From assembly GCF_011751885.2 (NCBI RefSeq), contig NZ_CP061771.1, positions 2,356,001 through 2,420,000 on the forward strand: DNA of 64,000 nucleotides, given 5' to 3'. The first letter of the stretch is position 1. Every line of letters begins with the position of its first letter. The position numbers were made by a program, and so were the translations under genes. The notes beneath the pieces are model-generated. The model saw only the letters and a program-made list of their open reading frames with translations. It was not told the DNA's origin and did no database searches. The DNA comes from Salinibacterium sp. ZJ450 (lineage in GTDB: Bacteria > Actinomycetota > Actinomycetes > Actinomycetales > Microbacteriaceae). This document shows, in pieces, positions 17,877-25,749 of the stretch.

Positions 17877-19370
17877 ATGGCTGATTCCACTACCGAGGCT
17901 CCCCCCGCAACGTCAAACCGTTCGACCACTCCCGCGTCCGACACCTTCAAGCACTACATCTCTGACGGATGGGCGGAACAGGCCCCGGCGCGGGTGTCGC
18001 CGCGCCAGCAGGCCGCGTACGCGGCCACCCGTCGCGCGAGCCTCTCGGCACAGTTCCCCGGCAAGACCCTGATCATCCCGGCAGGCGCAGCGAAGCAGCG
18101 CTCGAACGACACCGACTACGCCTACCGCGCGCACTCCGCGTTCAGCCACCTCACCGGCTGGGCCTCCGACACCGTGCCCGGCGCGGTACTGGTGCTGCAG
18201 CCGACCGCGAACGGCCACGAGGCCACCCTGTACTTCCGGGAAAGCGCCGGCCGCGACTCCGACGAGTTCTACGCCAACTCCGACATCGGCGAGTTCTGGA
18301 CCGGCCCCCGCCCCTCGCTCGCCCACGTGGCCACCGAGCTGGGCCTCGCGACCACCAACCTCGCCGACTTCACCGCCGTGCTCGAGCACCTCGACGCGCA
18401 CACCCTGGTGATCCGGGAAGCCGACACCGCCATCACCGAGCACATCGACGGCCGCCGGCTGCTCGCCGCCGATCCCAGTGACATCTCCTCCCCCGAGACC
18501 GACGGCGACGACGAGCTCGCCCGCGCCACGAGCGAGCTGCGCCTGGTCAAGGACGACTACGAGATCGCCCAGATGCGCGACGCCGTCGCCGCGACCCAGC
18601 TCGGCTTCGACGACGTGCTGGCCGACCTGCCGCAGATCATCGCGCACCCGCGCGGCGAACGCCTGGTGGAGGGCACGTTCAACCGCCGCGCCCGCGCCGA
18701 GGGCAACACGGTCGGCTACGACACCATCGCCGCGTCCGGGCCGCACGCCTGCATCCTGCACTGGACCCGCAACGACGGCCCCGTCGTGCACGGCGACCTG
18801 GTGCTGCTTGACGCCGGTATCGAACTCGACAGCCTGTACACCGCAGACATCACCCGCACCTTCCCGGTGAACGGCACCTTCAGCGAGGTGCAGCGCAAGG
18901 TCTACGAGGCGGTCAGGGAGGCAGCGGATGCCGCACTCGCGATCGTTCGGCCCGGCATCCGGTTCCGTGACATCCACGCCGAGGCGATGAAGGTGATCGC
19001 CGCGAAGACCGCCGAGTGGGGCCTGCTGCCGGTGAGCGCCGAGGAGTCCCTCGAGCCGGATCACCAGTACCACCGCCGCTACATGGTGCACGGCACCAGC
19101 CACCACCTCGGCCTCGACGTGCACGACTGCGCCCAGGCGCGTCGCGAGATGTACCACGACGGCATCGTGGAAGCCGGCATGGTGTTCACCATCGAGCCTG
19201 GCCTGTACTTCCAGCCTGACGATCTCACCGTGCCGGTCGAAATGCGCGGCATCGGCGTGCGGATCGAAGACAACATCCTCGTCACCGAGACCGGCGCCGA
19301 GAACCTGTCGGCCGGCATCCCGCGCACCGCGGACGAGATCGAAGCCTGGCTGGCGGCATCCGCCCGGTAG
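17877..19370 (+). CDS. pepP: Xaa-Pro aminopeptidase (M24B, PepP family)
   Basis: 497-residue aminopeptidase P that removes an N-terminal residue preceding proline. The N-terminal domain includes FSHLTGW, and the pita-bread metal site is complete in order: LLDAGIELDSLYTADITRTFP (two Asp), MVHGTSHHLGLDVHD (His), FTIEPGLYF (Glu) and GVRIEDNILVT (Glu), giving two metal ions. ATG 17877 follows the upstream stop closely; the open frame upstream of it overlaps the EEP gene and is a shadow. No signal peptide, so cytosolic. The first 30 residues are Ser/Thr/Pro-rich and likely disordered, common in actinobacterial members. Confidence 0.92.
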   Translation: MADSTTEAPPATSNRSTTPASDTFKHYISDGWAEQAPARVSPRQQAAYAATRRASLSAQFPGKTLIIPAGAAKQRSNDTDYAYRAHSAFSHLTGWASDTVPGAVLVLQPTANGHEATLYFRESAGRDSDEFYANSDIGEFWTGPRPSLAHVATELGLATTNLADFTAVLEHLDAHTLVIREADTAITEHIDGRRLLAADPSDISSPETDGDDELARATSELRLVKDDYEIAQMRDAVAATQLGFDDVLADLPQIIAHPRGERLVEGTFNRRARAEGNTVGYDTIAASGPHACILHWTRNDGPVVHGDLVLLDAGIELDSLYTADITRTFPVNGTFSEVQRKVYEAVREAADAALAIVRPGIRFRDIHAEAMKVIAAKTAEWGLLPVSAEESLEPDHQYHRRYMVHGTSHHLGLDVHDCAQARREMYHDGIVEAGMVFTIEPGLYFQPDDLTVPVEMRGIGVRIEDNILVTETGAENLSAGIPRTADEIEAWLAASAR

Positions 19371-19376
19371 GTCGGG

Positions 19377-19874
19377 CTAGTGCTTCGTGGGCTCGGGCCG
19401 CTCCAGGGCGGCCTGAGCCTTCGCGGTGAGGTTCGGGTCCACCAGGATCTGGTAGTTCGTGGCCAACACCTGGGTCATCGACGTGAAGTCACGCCGACGC
19501 CGGCTCACCGTGTAGGTGGCGAGGTTGAACAGCATCCCGAATCCGGCGCCGATCAGGGCGGCGGATGCCACGACCGCCAGGTTCGGCGTTGGCGTGAAGA
19601 TGAACAGCAACAGTCCGAGGAACAAACCGAACCAAGCGCCGCTGGCGGCACCGGCCAAAGCGGCGCGTCCGTAGCTGAGTTTGCCGGTCACCCGTTCCAC
19701 GGTCTTCAGGTCGTTGCCGATGATTGACAGCTTCTTCACCTCGAAGTCGGCCTTGGCGAGCCGGTCGACGATTTTCTGAGCTTCGACGTAGGTCTCGTAG
19801 GTGCCGAGCACATCCCCTCGCGGCAGGGACGGCGTGGTCGCTCCGCGGCGGGAAAACGGGCTCTGATTGGTCAT
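19377..19874 (-). CDS. General stress protein 17M-like (YflT domain) membrane protein
   Basis: 165-residue protein. An N-terminal globular part, GTYETYVEAQKIVDRLAKADFEVKKLSIIGNDL, matches the heat-induced stress (YflT/GSP17M) domain, followed by two hydrophobic glycine/alanine-rich helices (about 86-105 and 109-130). A basic RRRR patch then leads into a soluble tail. ATG 19874 was selected over the longer frame because the stress domain begins soon after it. It is convergent with pepP (6 bases) and divergent from the PRC/CBS gene. The biological role is unknown. Confidence 0.75.
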   Translation of the reverse strand: MTNQSPFSRRGATTPSLPRGDVLGTYETYVEAQKIVDRLAKADFEVKKLSIIGNDLKTVERVTGKLSYGRAALAGAASGAWFGLFLGLLLFIFTPTPNLAVVASAALIGAGFGMLFNLATYTVSRRRRDFTSMTQVLATNYQILVDPNLTAKAQAALERPEPTKH

Positions 19875-19971
19875 TGACCTATTCTCGCACCACCCGCCCG
19901 GGATCCGCTGAACGGCGTCGCGGCCGCCCGGCCTCACCGAGTGTGTCGGGCAAACGGACTACCCTGTCACT

Positions 19972-21282
19972 GTGAGCGGCACCAGAGTTTTCGTCGCCCG
20001 ATTGGCCGGGTGTTCCGTTTTCGACCCCGCGGGCGACCGGGTCGGCAAGGTGCGCGATGTGCTCGTGGTCTACCGCAAGAACGCCTCTCCCCGTGTGGTG
20101 GGTCTCATCGTCGAGGTGCCGGGCAAGCGTCGCGTGTTCATGTCGATCGGCAGGGTCACCAGCATTGGCTCCGGCCAGATCATCACCACCGGGCTGATCA
20201 ACCTGCGCCGCTTCGAGCAGCGCGGCGGCGAGGTGCGAGTGATCGCCGAACTGCTCGGCCGGAGGGTGGCGCTTCGCGACGGCTCGGGCGAGGCAACCAT
20301 CGAGGATGTCGCCATCGAACAACTCCCCTCGGGCGAATGGGATATCGCGCAGCTGTTCGTGCGCCGTCCGCGCACCAGCGGCGGGCCATTCGGCAAGGGA
20401 CCGACGATGTTCGCCGACTGGACCGAGGTGCGCGAGGAGACTGCGACCGGTGAGTCGCAGAGCGCAGAACAGCTGATCGCCACCTACTCCGACCTGGTAC
20501 CGGCCGACCTTGCGAACGCGCTGCTCGACCTGCCGGAGGAACGGCGCCACGAAGTCGCCGAGGAGCTATCAGACGACCGGCTCGCCGACGCCCTCGAGGA
20601 GATGCCGGAGACCGCCCAGGTCGCCATCCTGAACATGCTCGACGACAAGCGAGCCGCCGACGTGCTCGACCACATGCAACCGGATGACGCCGCCGACCTG
20701 CTCGCCCAGTTCTCCGACGAGCGCGGGGAGGTGCTGCTCGGTCTGATGGAGCCGGAAGAGGCGGAGGACGTGCGGATGCTGCTCTCCTACGACGCTGACA
20801 CCGCCGGCGGTCTGATGACCACCGAGCCGATCATCGTGTCGGCCGACGCCACGGTCGCGGAGGCGCTGGCTTTGATCCAGCGGCACGAGCTGGCGCCGGC
20901 GCTCGGCGCGGCGGTCTGTGTCACCCTGCCGCCGTACGAGGCGCCCACCGGCCGGTTCCTCGGCATGGTGCACTTCCAGCGCCTGCTGCGCTACCCGCCG
21001 GGCGAGCGGGTGGGCACGCTGCTCGACCAGAGCCTGGAAGCGGTGCACACCAGCACGAGCGCCGCCGAGGTTTCCCGTCGACTGGCGACCTACGACCTGG
21101 TCTCCCTGCCCGTGGTGGACGATTCGCACCGGCTGGTCGGGGTGGTGACCATCGACGACGTGCTCGACTACCTGCTGCCAGACGACTGGCGCAGCGCTGA
21201 CGACGAGCCCGGTCCGCGCCCCAGTAAACGACCACACCCCTCGGCACAGGGAAGGAGGACCGGCAGTGGCCCGTCACGATAA
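19972..21282 (+). CDS. PRC-barrel / MgtE N-terminal / CBS-pair protein without a channel domain
   Basis: 436-residue cytosolic protein. Residues ~1-155 form two PRC-barrel-like units (VFDPAGDRVGKVRDVLV; GRRVALRDGSGEATIEDVAI). Residues ~165-280 match the MgtE intracellular magnesium-sensing domain with its acidic helical repeats (LADALEEMPETAQVAILNML; DDAADLLAQF), and ~285-410 are a CBS pair. No transmembrane helices follow, so this is not a transporter; it may sense magnesium or a nucleotide and act on another protein. GTG start. It overlaps the DUF1003 gene start by 17 bases. The order with DUF1003 and mrp resembles mycobacterial Rv1232c-Rv1229c. Confidence 0.85.
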   Translation: MSGTRVFVARLAGCSVFDPAGDRVGKVRDVLVVYRKNASPRVVGLIVEVPGKRRVFMSIGRVTSIGSGQIITTGLINLRRFEQRGGEVRVIAELLGRRVALRDGSGEATIEDVAIEQLPSGEWDIAQLFVRRPRTSGGPFGKGPTMFADWTEVREETATGESQSAEQLIATYSDLVPADLANALLDLPEERRHEVAEELSDDRLADALEEMPETAQVAILNMLDDKRAADVLDHMQPDDAADLLAQFSDERGEVLLGLMEPEEAEDVRMLLSYDADTAGGLMTTEPIIVSADATVAEALALIQRHELAPALGAAVCVTLPPYEAPTGRFLGMVHFQRLLRYPPGERVGTLLDQSLEAVHTSTSAAEVSRRLATYDLVSLPVVDDSHRLVGVVTIDDVLDYLLPDDWRSADDEPGPRPSKRPHPSAQGRRTGSGPSR

Positions 21283-21778
21283 CAACTCGCGCATGGAGTC
21301 CCCCAAGGGTCTCCGCACGCCGTTCATGGCGCGCTTCGGCGGACGCCGGGACCGGTTCGGCCGATTCACCGAGTCATTCGCTCGTGGCATGGGGACCCCG
21401 TGGTTCCTGATCGGCATGACGGTGTTCTGCGTGGTCTGGGTGACCTGGAACACGCTCGCGCCGACGGAAGCCCAATTCGACCCGCGGTTGCTCAACTTCA
21501 CCCTGCTGACGCTCATCCTGTCGCTGCAGGCGTCGTACGCGGCCCCGCTGCTGCTGCTCGCGCAGAACCGCCAGGATGACCGTGACCGCGTGCAGATCGA
21601 GCAGGACCGCCAGCGCGCCGAGCGCAACCTGGCCGACACCGAGTACCTGGCCCGCGAGGTAGTGTCGCTGCGGCTTGCCGTGCGCGATCTCGCGTCGAAG
21701 GATTTCATCCGTGCCGAGCTGAAGGCACTGCTCGAGGAGCTCGACGAACGGGACAAGAAGGAAACGCCGGTTGACTAA
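21266..21778 (+). CDS. DUF1003 membrane protein
   Basis: 170-residue inner-membrane protein of the DUF1003 family. Two transmembrane helices are separated by a short loop (FLIGMTVFCVVWVTWNTL and LLNFTLLTLILSLQASYAAPLLLL), followed by the family-typical polar segment LAQNRQDDRDR and a charged, coiled-coil-prone tail (QDRQRAERNLADTEYLAREV). GTG start with an excellent GAAGGAGG Shine-Dalgarno site 7 bases upstream. The first 17 bases lie inside the MgtE-N/CBS gene and its end overlaps mrp by 8 bases, so all three are translationally linked. A functional partnership with the CBS protein is inference from linkage. Confidence 0.88.
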   Translation: MARHDNNSRMESPKGLRTPFMARFGGRRDRFGRFTESFARGMGTPWFLIGMTVFCVVWVTWNTLAPTEAQFDPRLLNFTLLTLILSLQASYAAPLLLLAQNRQDDRDRVQIEQDRQRAERNLADTEYLAREVVSLRLAVRDLASKDFIRAELKALLEELDERDKKETPVD

Positions 21779-22877
21779 CGACGTTGAGGCGCGCATCCGC
21801 CAAGCCCTCACCCGCGTGCTTGACCCCGAGATCCGCAAACCGATCACCGAGCTCGACATGGTCGGCGACATCCGGGTGCAGGATGGCGCGGCATCCGTTG
21901 GAGTGATGTTGACGATCGTCGGATGCCCCGCCGCCGACACCATCGAACGTGACGTGCGACAGGCCACCGCCGCGGTGGCCGGCGTCAGCAGCGTCGACGT
22001 CGACGTGACCGTGATGACCAAGGGGCAGCGCGAGGCGCTGACCGCGAAGCTGCGCGGCGGCCGGCCGAAGACGCTGCAGTTCGGCCCGGACTCGCTCACC
22101 CGCATCTATGCGGTCACCAGCGGCAAGGGCGGGGTCGGCAAATCTACCCTCACCGCCAACCTCGCGGTGGCCCTCGCAGCCCGCGGGCTGGCGGTTGGGC
22201 TGGTGGACGCCGACGTGTTCGGCTTCTCGATCCCCGGCATCCTCGGCATCGAGGGCGCCAAGCCCACCCAGGTGAACGACATGATCCTGCCGCCGGTGGT
22301 GCACGGGGTGAAGGTGATCTCGATCGGCATGTTCGTCGACGGCTCCTCCACCGCGGTCGCCTGGCGCGGGCCGATGCTGCACCGCACCATCCAGCAGTTC
22401 CTCACCGACGTGTACTTCGGTGACCTCGACGTGCTGCTGCTCGACCTGCCGCCTGGCACCGGAGACATCGCGATCTCGATCGGGCAGCTGCTGCCGCAGG
22501 CCGAGGTGCTGGTCGTCACGACTCCTCAACCGGCGGCGGCGGATGTCGCGGAGCGTAGCGGCCTCGTCGCGCGGCAGACCGGGCAGAGCGTGCTCGGCGT
22601 GGTGGAGAACATGGCAGGGCTGACGCAGCCCGACGGCAGCGTCCTCGACCTGTTCGGCTCGGGCGGCGGCGCCGAGACCGCCCGCCGTCTGGACGTGCCG
22701 CTGCTAGCCTCTGTGCCGCTCAGCGTGGCGCTGCGCGCCGGTGGCGACGCGGGGGCGCCCATCGTGCTCGCCGACCCGTCAGATCCCGCCGCAGCGGCGA
22801 TCAGCGCGGTCGCCGACGTGCTGGCCACCCGCGGCCGCAACCTCGCCGGGCGCAAGCTGGGCTTCAGCGTCAGCTGA
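21771..22877 (+). CDS. mrp: Mrp/ApbC-type P-loop ATPase, iron-sulfur carrier family
   Basis: 368-residue Mrp protein: an N-terminal MIP18/DUF59 domain (residues ~1-85, with VLDPEIRKPI and TIVGCPAADTIE) and a ParA/MinD-like ATPase with deviant Walker A TSGKGGVGKST near residue 117, LVDADVFGFSIP, and LLLDLPPGTGD. It is expected to bind and transfer Fe-S clusters or act in cofactor assembly. The C-terminal CxxC found in many Mrp proteins is not present: the segment reads VVENMAGLTQPDGS. TTG start at 21771, in an 8-base overlap with the DUF1003 gene. Confidence 0.9.
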   Translation: MTNDVEARIRQALTRVLDPEIRKPITELDMVGDIRVQDGAASVGVMLTIVGCPAADTIERDVRQATAAVAGVSSVDVDVTVMTKGQREALTAKLRGGRPKTLQFGPDSLTRIYAVTSGKGGVGKSTLTANLAVALAARGLAVGLVDADVFGFSIPGILGIEGAKPTQVNDMILPPVVHGVKVISIGMFVDGSSTAVAWRGPMLHRTIQQFLTDVYFGDLDVLLLDLPPGTGDIAISIGQLLPQAEVLVVTTPQPAAADVAERSGLVARQTGQSVLGVVENMAGLTQPDGSVLDLFGSGGGAETARRLDVPLLASVPLSVALRAGGDAGAPIVLADPSDPAAAAISAVADVLATRGRNLAGRKLGFSVS

Positions 22878-22958
22878 CGGCGGCGGCGCGACCGCGCGAC
22901 CGCCGCGGCTGCGCGACCGCGCGACAGATGGTGGCCAGACTGTCGCGGCAGGCGTGCA

Positions 22959-23038
22959 CAGAACGGCAGCGATTCGCGGTGACACGCCGCGTTTCACCGC
23001 CGTCGCACGGCGTGGCGTCGCGAAACGCTGCCGTTCTG
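22959..23038. repeat. 80-bp palindrome (20-bp arms, one mismatch)
   Basis: Left arm 22959-22978 (CAGAACGGCAGCGATTCGCG) pairs with right arm 23019-23038 with one mismatch; inside, CACGCCG and CGGCGTG form a second stem. It could act as a transcription terminator for mrp and tatB or as a dispersed palindromic element. Confidence 0.8.
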
Positions 23039-23063
23039 CGCGGGCCAGGGTCTCGACAAGCTC

Positions 23064-23130
23064 GACCAACGGGCGTGCGCTCGACCAGCGGGCGTGAACC
23101 CGACCAACGGGCGCGAGCTCGACCGGCTGC
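23064..23130. repeat. 19-bp tandem repeat, about 3.5 copies
   Basis: GACCAACGGGCGTGCGCTC-type units begin at 23064, 23083, 23102 and 23121 with exact 19-base spacing and only a few substitutions. The array is preceded by TCTCGACAAGCTCGACC. Confidence 0.8.
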
Positions 23131-23140
23131 GGCCTCCGGC

Positions 23141-23530
23141 CTAGGTGGCCTCGTCGTCGTATGGGGCGGGCTTGCCCTCCCGCAGGAACCGCTGCCGCTG
23201 CGCGTACGCCGACTCTCGGATGGTGGCGGCGGCGGGAGCGACCACCGCGGGCGCGGCCGTCGAGGTCGCAGGGCCGTCGTCATCCATCAGCGCCTCGCGC
23301 ACGATGCGGCGCGGGTCGTACTGCCTCGGGTCGAGCTTCTTCCAGTCGACGTCGTCGAACTCCGGCCCCATCTCCTCACGCATGCGGTCCTTGGCGCCGT
23401 CGGCCATCCGTCGCAGCTGGCGAATCAGTTCGCCCAGCTTGCCTGCGTAATACGGCAGTCGTTCCGGCCCGAGCAGGAACACAGCGAGGATGCCCAGGAT
23501 CAGCAGCTTCTCGAAGGTCAACCCAAACAC
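23141..23530 (-). CDS. tatB: Sec-independent translocase protein TatB
   Basis: 129-residue TatB-like component of the twin-arginine translocase, which with TatC recognises folded substrates bearing RR signal peptides. GTG 23530 gives the classical start F-G-L-T-F-E-K-L, a single short transmembrane helix LLILGILAVFLLGPERLPYY (with the hinge Gly-Pro), then an amphipathic helix KLGELIRQLRRMADGAKDRM and a disordered Ala/Pro tail. The longer frame to 23563 adds residues before the membrane helix that TatB does not usually have. It is divergent from the O-methyltransferase gene, as in mycobacteria. TatA/TatC are not in the window. Confidence 0.88.
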   Translation of the reverse strand: MFGLTFEKLLILGILAVFLLGPERLPYYAGKLGELIRQLRRMADGAKDRMREEMGPEFDDVDWKKLDPRQYDPRRIVREALMDDDGPATSTAAPAVVAPAAATIRESAYAQRQRFLREGKPAPYDDEAT

Positions 23531-23595
23531 CCGCCCAGAATAGCCGGGTTCGGTGGACGCCACCCTCTACCCTTGGAAGGAATGAGGAGTCGCCC

Positions 23596-24228
23596 GTGTC
23601 TGACAAAGAGTTGAACTGGAAGTTCGTCGAGGATCTCGTCGTCGAATCCCCCGAGATCGTGTCTGCGCGTCAGCATTCGCTTGAGCAGGGCATCGAGGCG
23701 ATCTCACCGGCGACCGGCGCGCAGATCGCCGTGGTCGCGGCGGCGACGGCAGCCACCAACATCGTGGAAATCGGCACCGGACTCGGCGTCAGCGGCCTGT
23801 GGCTACTGAAGGGTGCCCCGGAAGCGGTGCTCACCTCGATCGACTCCGAGCTGGACTACCAGCAGACCGCACGTCGGGCCTTCGCGGAGGCCGGCATCCC
23901 CGCCGCCCGCACCCGGCTGATCACCGGCCGCGCCCGCGACGTGCTGCCGCGCATGAACGAGGGCTCGTACGACATCGTCTTCATCGACGCCGACCCGCAG
24001 TCGGTGATCGAGTACGTCGAGCACGGCCTGCGGCTGGCCCGCGTCGGCGGCACCGTGCTGGTCGCCCACGCGCTCTGGCGCGACCGGGTTGCCGACCCTG
24101 CCCAGCGCGATGACACCGTGGCAGACTTCCGCACCCTGCTCAGTGAGATCGCCGGCTCCCCCGCCGTGATCAGCGCGCTCTCCCCGGTCGGCGACGGACT
24201 GCTGCAGCTCACCAAGGTCGCCGACTAA
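23596..24228 (+). CDS. O-methyltransferase (class I SAM-dependent, Rv1220c-like)
   Basis: 210-residue SAM-dependent O-methyltransferase of the catechol/caffeoyl-CoA O-methyltransferase-like family. The SAM loop VEIGTGLGVSGLWLL, the acidic ribose-binding SIDSELDY and the DIVFIDADPQSVIEY motif are all present; the family uses a metal ion held by such Asp residues. GTG 23596 is preceded by GAGGAG at good distance; upstream frame is shadow. It is divergent from tatB and followed by a hairpin terminator. The natural substrate is unknown. Confidence 0.85.
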   Translation: MSDKELNWKFVEDLVVESPEIVSARQHSLEQGIEAISPATGAQIAVVAAATAATNIVEIGTGLGVSGLWLLKGAPEAVLTSIDSELDYQQTARRAFAEAGIPAARTRLITGRARDVLPRMNEGSYDIVFIDADPQSVIEYVEHGLRLARVGGTVLVAHALWRDRVADPAQRDDTVADFRTLLSEIAGSPAVISALSPVGDGLLQLTKVAD

Positions 24229-24242
24229 CCCGACCCAACGAC

Positions 24243-24283
24243 AAAAGCCGGTGACCGCGAGCGTTGCTCGGGCCACCGGCTTG
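24243..24283. terminator. Hairpin terminator after O-methyltransferase
   Basis: AAGCCGGTG pairs with CACCGGCTT, and GCGAGC with GCTCGG inside, followed by TTGTC. It lies 14 bases after the stop codon and may also serve the convergent DUF3117 gene. Confidence 0.8.
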
Positions 24284-24328
24284 TCAGTCTTGCGTGAATC
24301 GCTGTTGACTCACACGCCGACGTGAAAC

Positions 24329-24499
24329 CTAGCCGGCGATGACTCCGGCGAGTGCGTCATGGAGTTCCTTGGCCTCGGCATCGTTCACCGAGACAACGAG
24401 GCGGCCGCCACCTTCGAGCGGCACGCGCACGATAATCAGGCGACCCTCCTTGACAGCCTCCATTGGTCCGTCACCGGTCCGCGGTTTCATGGCTGCCAT
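24329..24499 (-). CDS. DUF3117 small protein
   Basis: 56-residue protein, highly characteristic of actinobacteria (DUF3117): begins M-A-A-M-K-P-R-T-G-D-G-P-M-E, then VKEGRLIIVRVPLEGGGRL and ends LHDALAGVIAG. ATG at 24499 with GGGGA 6 bases upstream. It is convergent with the O-methyltransferase gene. No domain of known function; near-invariance of the family suggests a structural or binding role, but none is established. Confidence 0.88.
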   Translation of the reverse strand: MAAMKPRTGDGPMEAVKEGRLIIVRVPLEGGGRLVVSVNDAEAKELHDALAGVIAG

Positions 24500-24558
24500 G
24501 TGTAGTCCCCTTTCGTTGGATACCTAATTCTATCGGCTATGAGTGCTGATCAGGTAAA

Positions 24559-25749
24559 TCACGGCGGTGTCCAATCCGCGCCGTCCACCCACCAGGCGAT
24601 GTGCACCCAGCCGATCTGGCCGGCGATAAACAGCAGCACCATGCCCGTCCGGTAGAGAACCGAGCGTGGCTGCGCGAGCGCGCCGAGCAGCGGGAACATC
24701 GGCATCAGCAACCGGAACGTGCTCGACTGCGGGAAGAACACCGCCAGCAGATACAGCGCGTAACTGAGAACCCACAGCCGCAGATCCACCCCGAGCCGGC
24801 GCACCCAGGGGCTCAGCATCACCAGGGTGAAGGCGATCAGCACGATCACCAGCAGCACCACCCCCAACGGGAACCCCAGCCACCAATTCGCCCCCTGAAT
24901 CCACGCCGCGAACGGGATCAGGTGCTGGTAGCCGATGTACGGCGCCCGCCAGGCCAGCTCCGTATCGGTGTACGCGGTGAGTGAGCCGGTGACCATCCAC
25001 GCCGCCACCAGCCAGACGAGGCCCATCACACCGCTGAAGATCGCCAGAATTCCGGATGTCGCCAGCTCACGTCTCGGGAACGGCTCGCTCTCTCGCCGCC
25101 ACCAGCGGTATCCCCAGTGCAGCGCCAGGAACAGCGCGAAGGCCAGCCCGGTGGGACGGGTGAGAGACATCACGGCGACCACCGGGAACAGCCACAGGTA
25201 CCGCCGCTGCAGCACCAAGTGCAGCGACAGCACGAGCAGCAGCAGCTGCAGCGACTCGGCGTACGCCACCTGCAAAATCGGCGACAACGGGGCGACGCAG
25301 AACAGCACCACCGAGAACAGCGCGGTGGAGTGGTTGTGCGACACCCGCAGCATCAGCTTGTAGAAGATCAGCGCGGCGCCCAGTGCGCTCAGCACCGAGA
25401 CGGCCACCGCCACCACGTCGTATGGGGCTGCGGTCACCGCCATCAGCAGCCGCACCAGCGCTGGATAGACCGGCATGAACGCCCACGCGCTCTCGCCGAC
25501 GTGTCCGTCGTCGGTGATCGGCAACTGGTCGGGGTAGCCCGACATCGCCACGATGTAGTACCAGTGGCTGTCCCAGAGCATCGCGAAGTCGAGGTAGTCG
25601 GGGCTCGCCGCCGTCCAGGCGTTCCGCGGCTGCTGGGCCGCGTAGAACAGGAGAATCGAGGTGGTGACCACGCGCGACAGCGCGAAGACGATGCCGACCT
25701 GCAGCCACCACGGGATTCTACGCAGCAGTCCTAAGCGCCGGTCAGCCAC
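24559..25749 (-). CDS. Polytopic mannosyltransferase, PIG-V-like (GT-C type)
   Basis: 396-residue membrane protein with about nine to ten hydrophobic helices, resembling the bacterial PIG-V/GPI mannosyltransferase 2-like group that uses polyprenyl-phosphate mannose. The first extracytoplasmic loop carries the acidic motif DFAMLWDSHWYYIVAMSGYP, typical of GT-C enzymes. GTG 25749 (V-A-D-R-R) has AAGG just upstream and overlaps the dapE end by 19 bases; GTG 25770 is an alternative. The acceptor, perhaps a cell-wall lipid or secreted protein, cannot be named. Confidence 0.75.
   Translation of the reverse strand: MADRRLGLLRRIPWWLQVGIVFALSRVVTTSILLFYAAQQPRNAWTAASPDYLDFAMLWDSHWYYIVAMSGYPDQLPITDDGHVGESAWAFMPVYPALVRLLMAVTAAPYDVVAVAVSVLSALGAALIFYKLMLRVSHNHSTALFSVVLFCVAPLSPILQVAYAESLQLLLLVLSLHLVLQRRYLWLFPVVAVMSLTRPTGLAFALFLALHWGYRWWRRESEPFPRRELATSGILAIFSGVMGLVWLVAAWMVTGSLTAYTDTELAWRAPYIGYQHLIPFAAWIQGANWWLGFPLGVVLLVIVLIAFTLVMLSPWVRRLGVDLRLWVLSYALYLLAVFFPQSSTFRLLMPMFPLLGALAQPRSVLYRTGMVLLFIAGQIGWVHIAWWVDGADWTPP

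Larger units (their letters stand above)
22878..23140. other. Convergent spacer with palindrome and tandem repeats
   Basis: 263-base spacer between mrp and tatB. It holds CGCGACCGC-rich direct repeats (22880-22930), an 80-bp near-palindrome (22959-23038) and a 19-bp tandem array (23064 onward). No credible reading frame. Confidence 0.7.

Noticed and set aside
23064-23130. Possible CRISPR array from the 19-bp tandem repeats
   Set aside because: The units are directly adjacent with no spacers, too short and with no cas genes.
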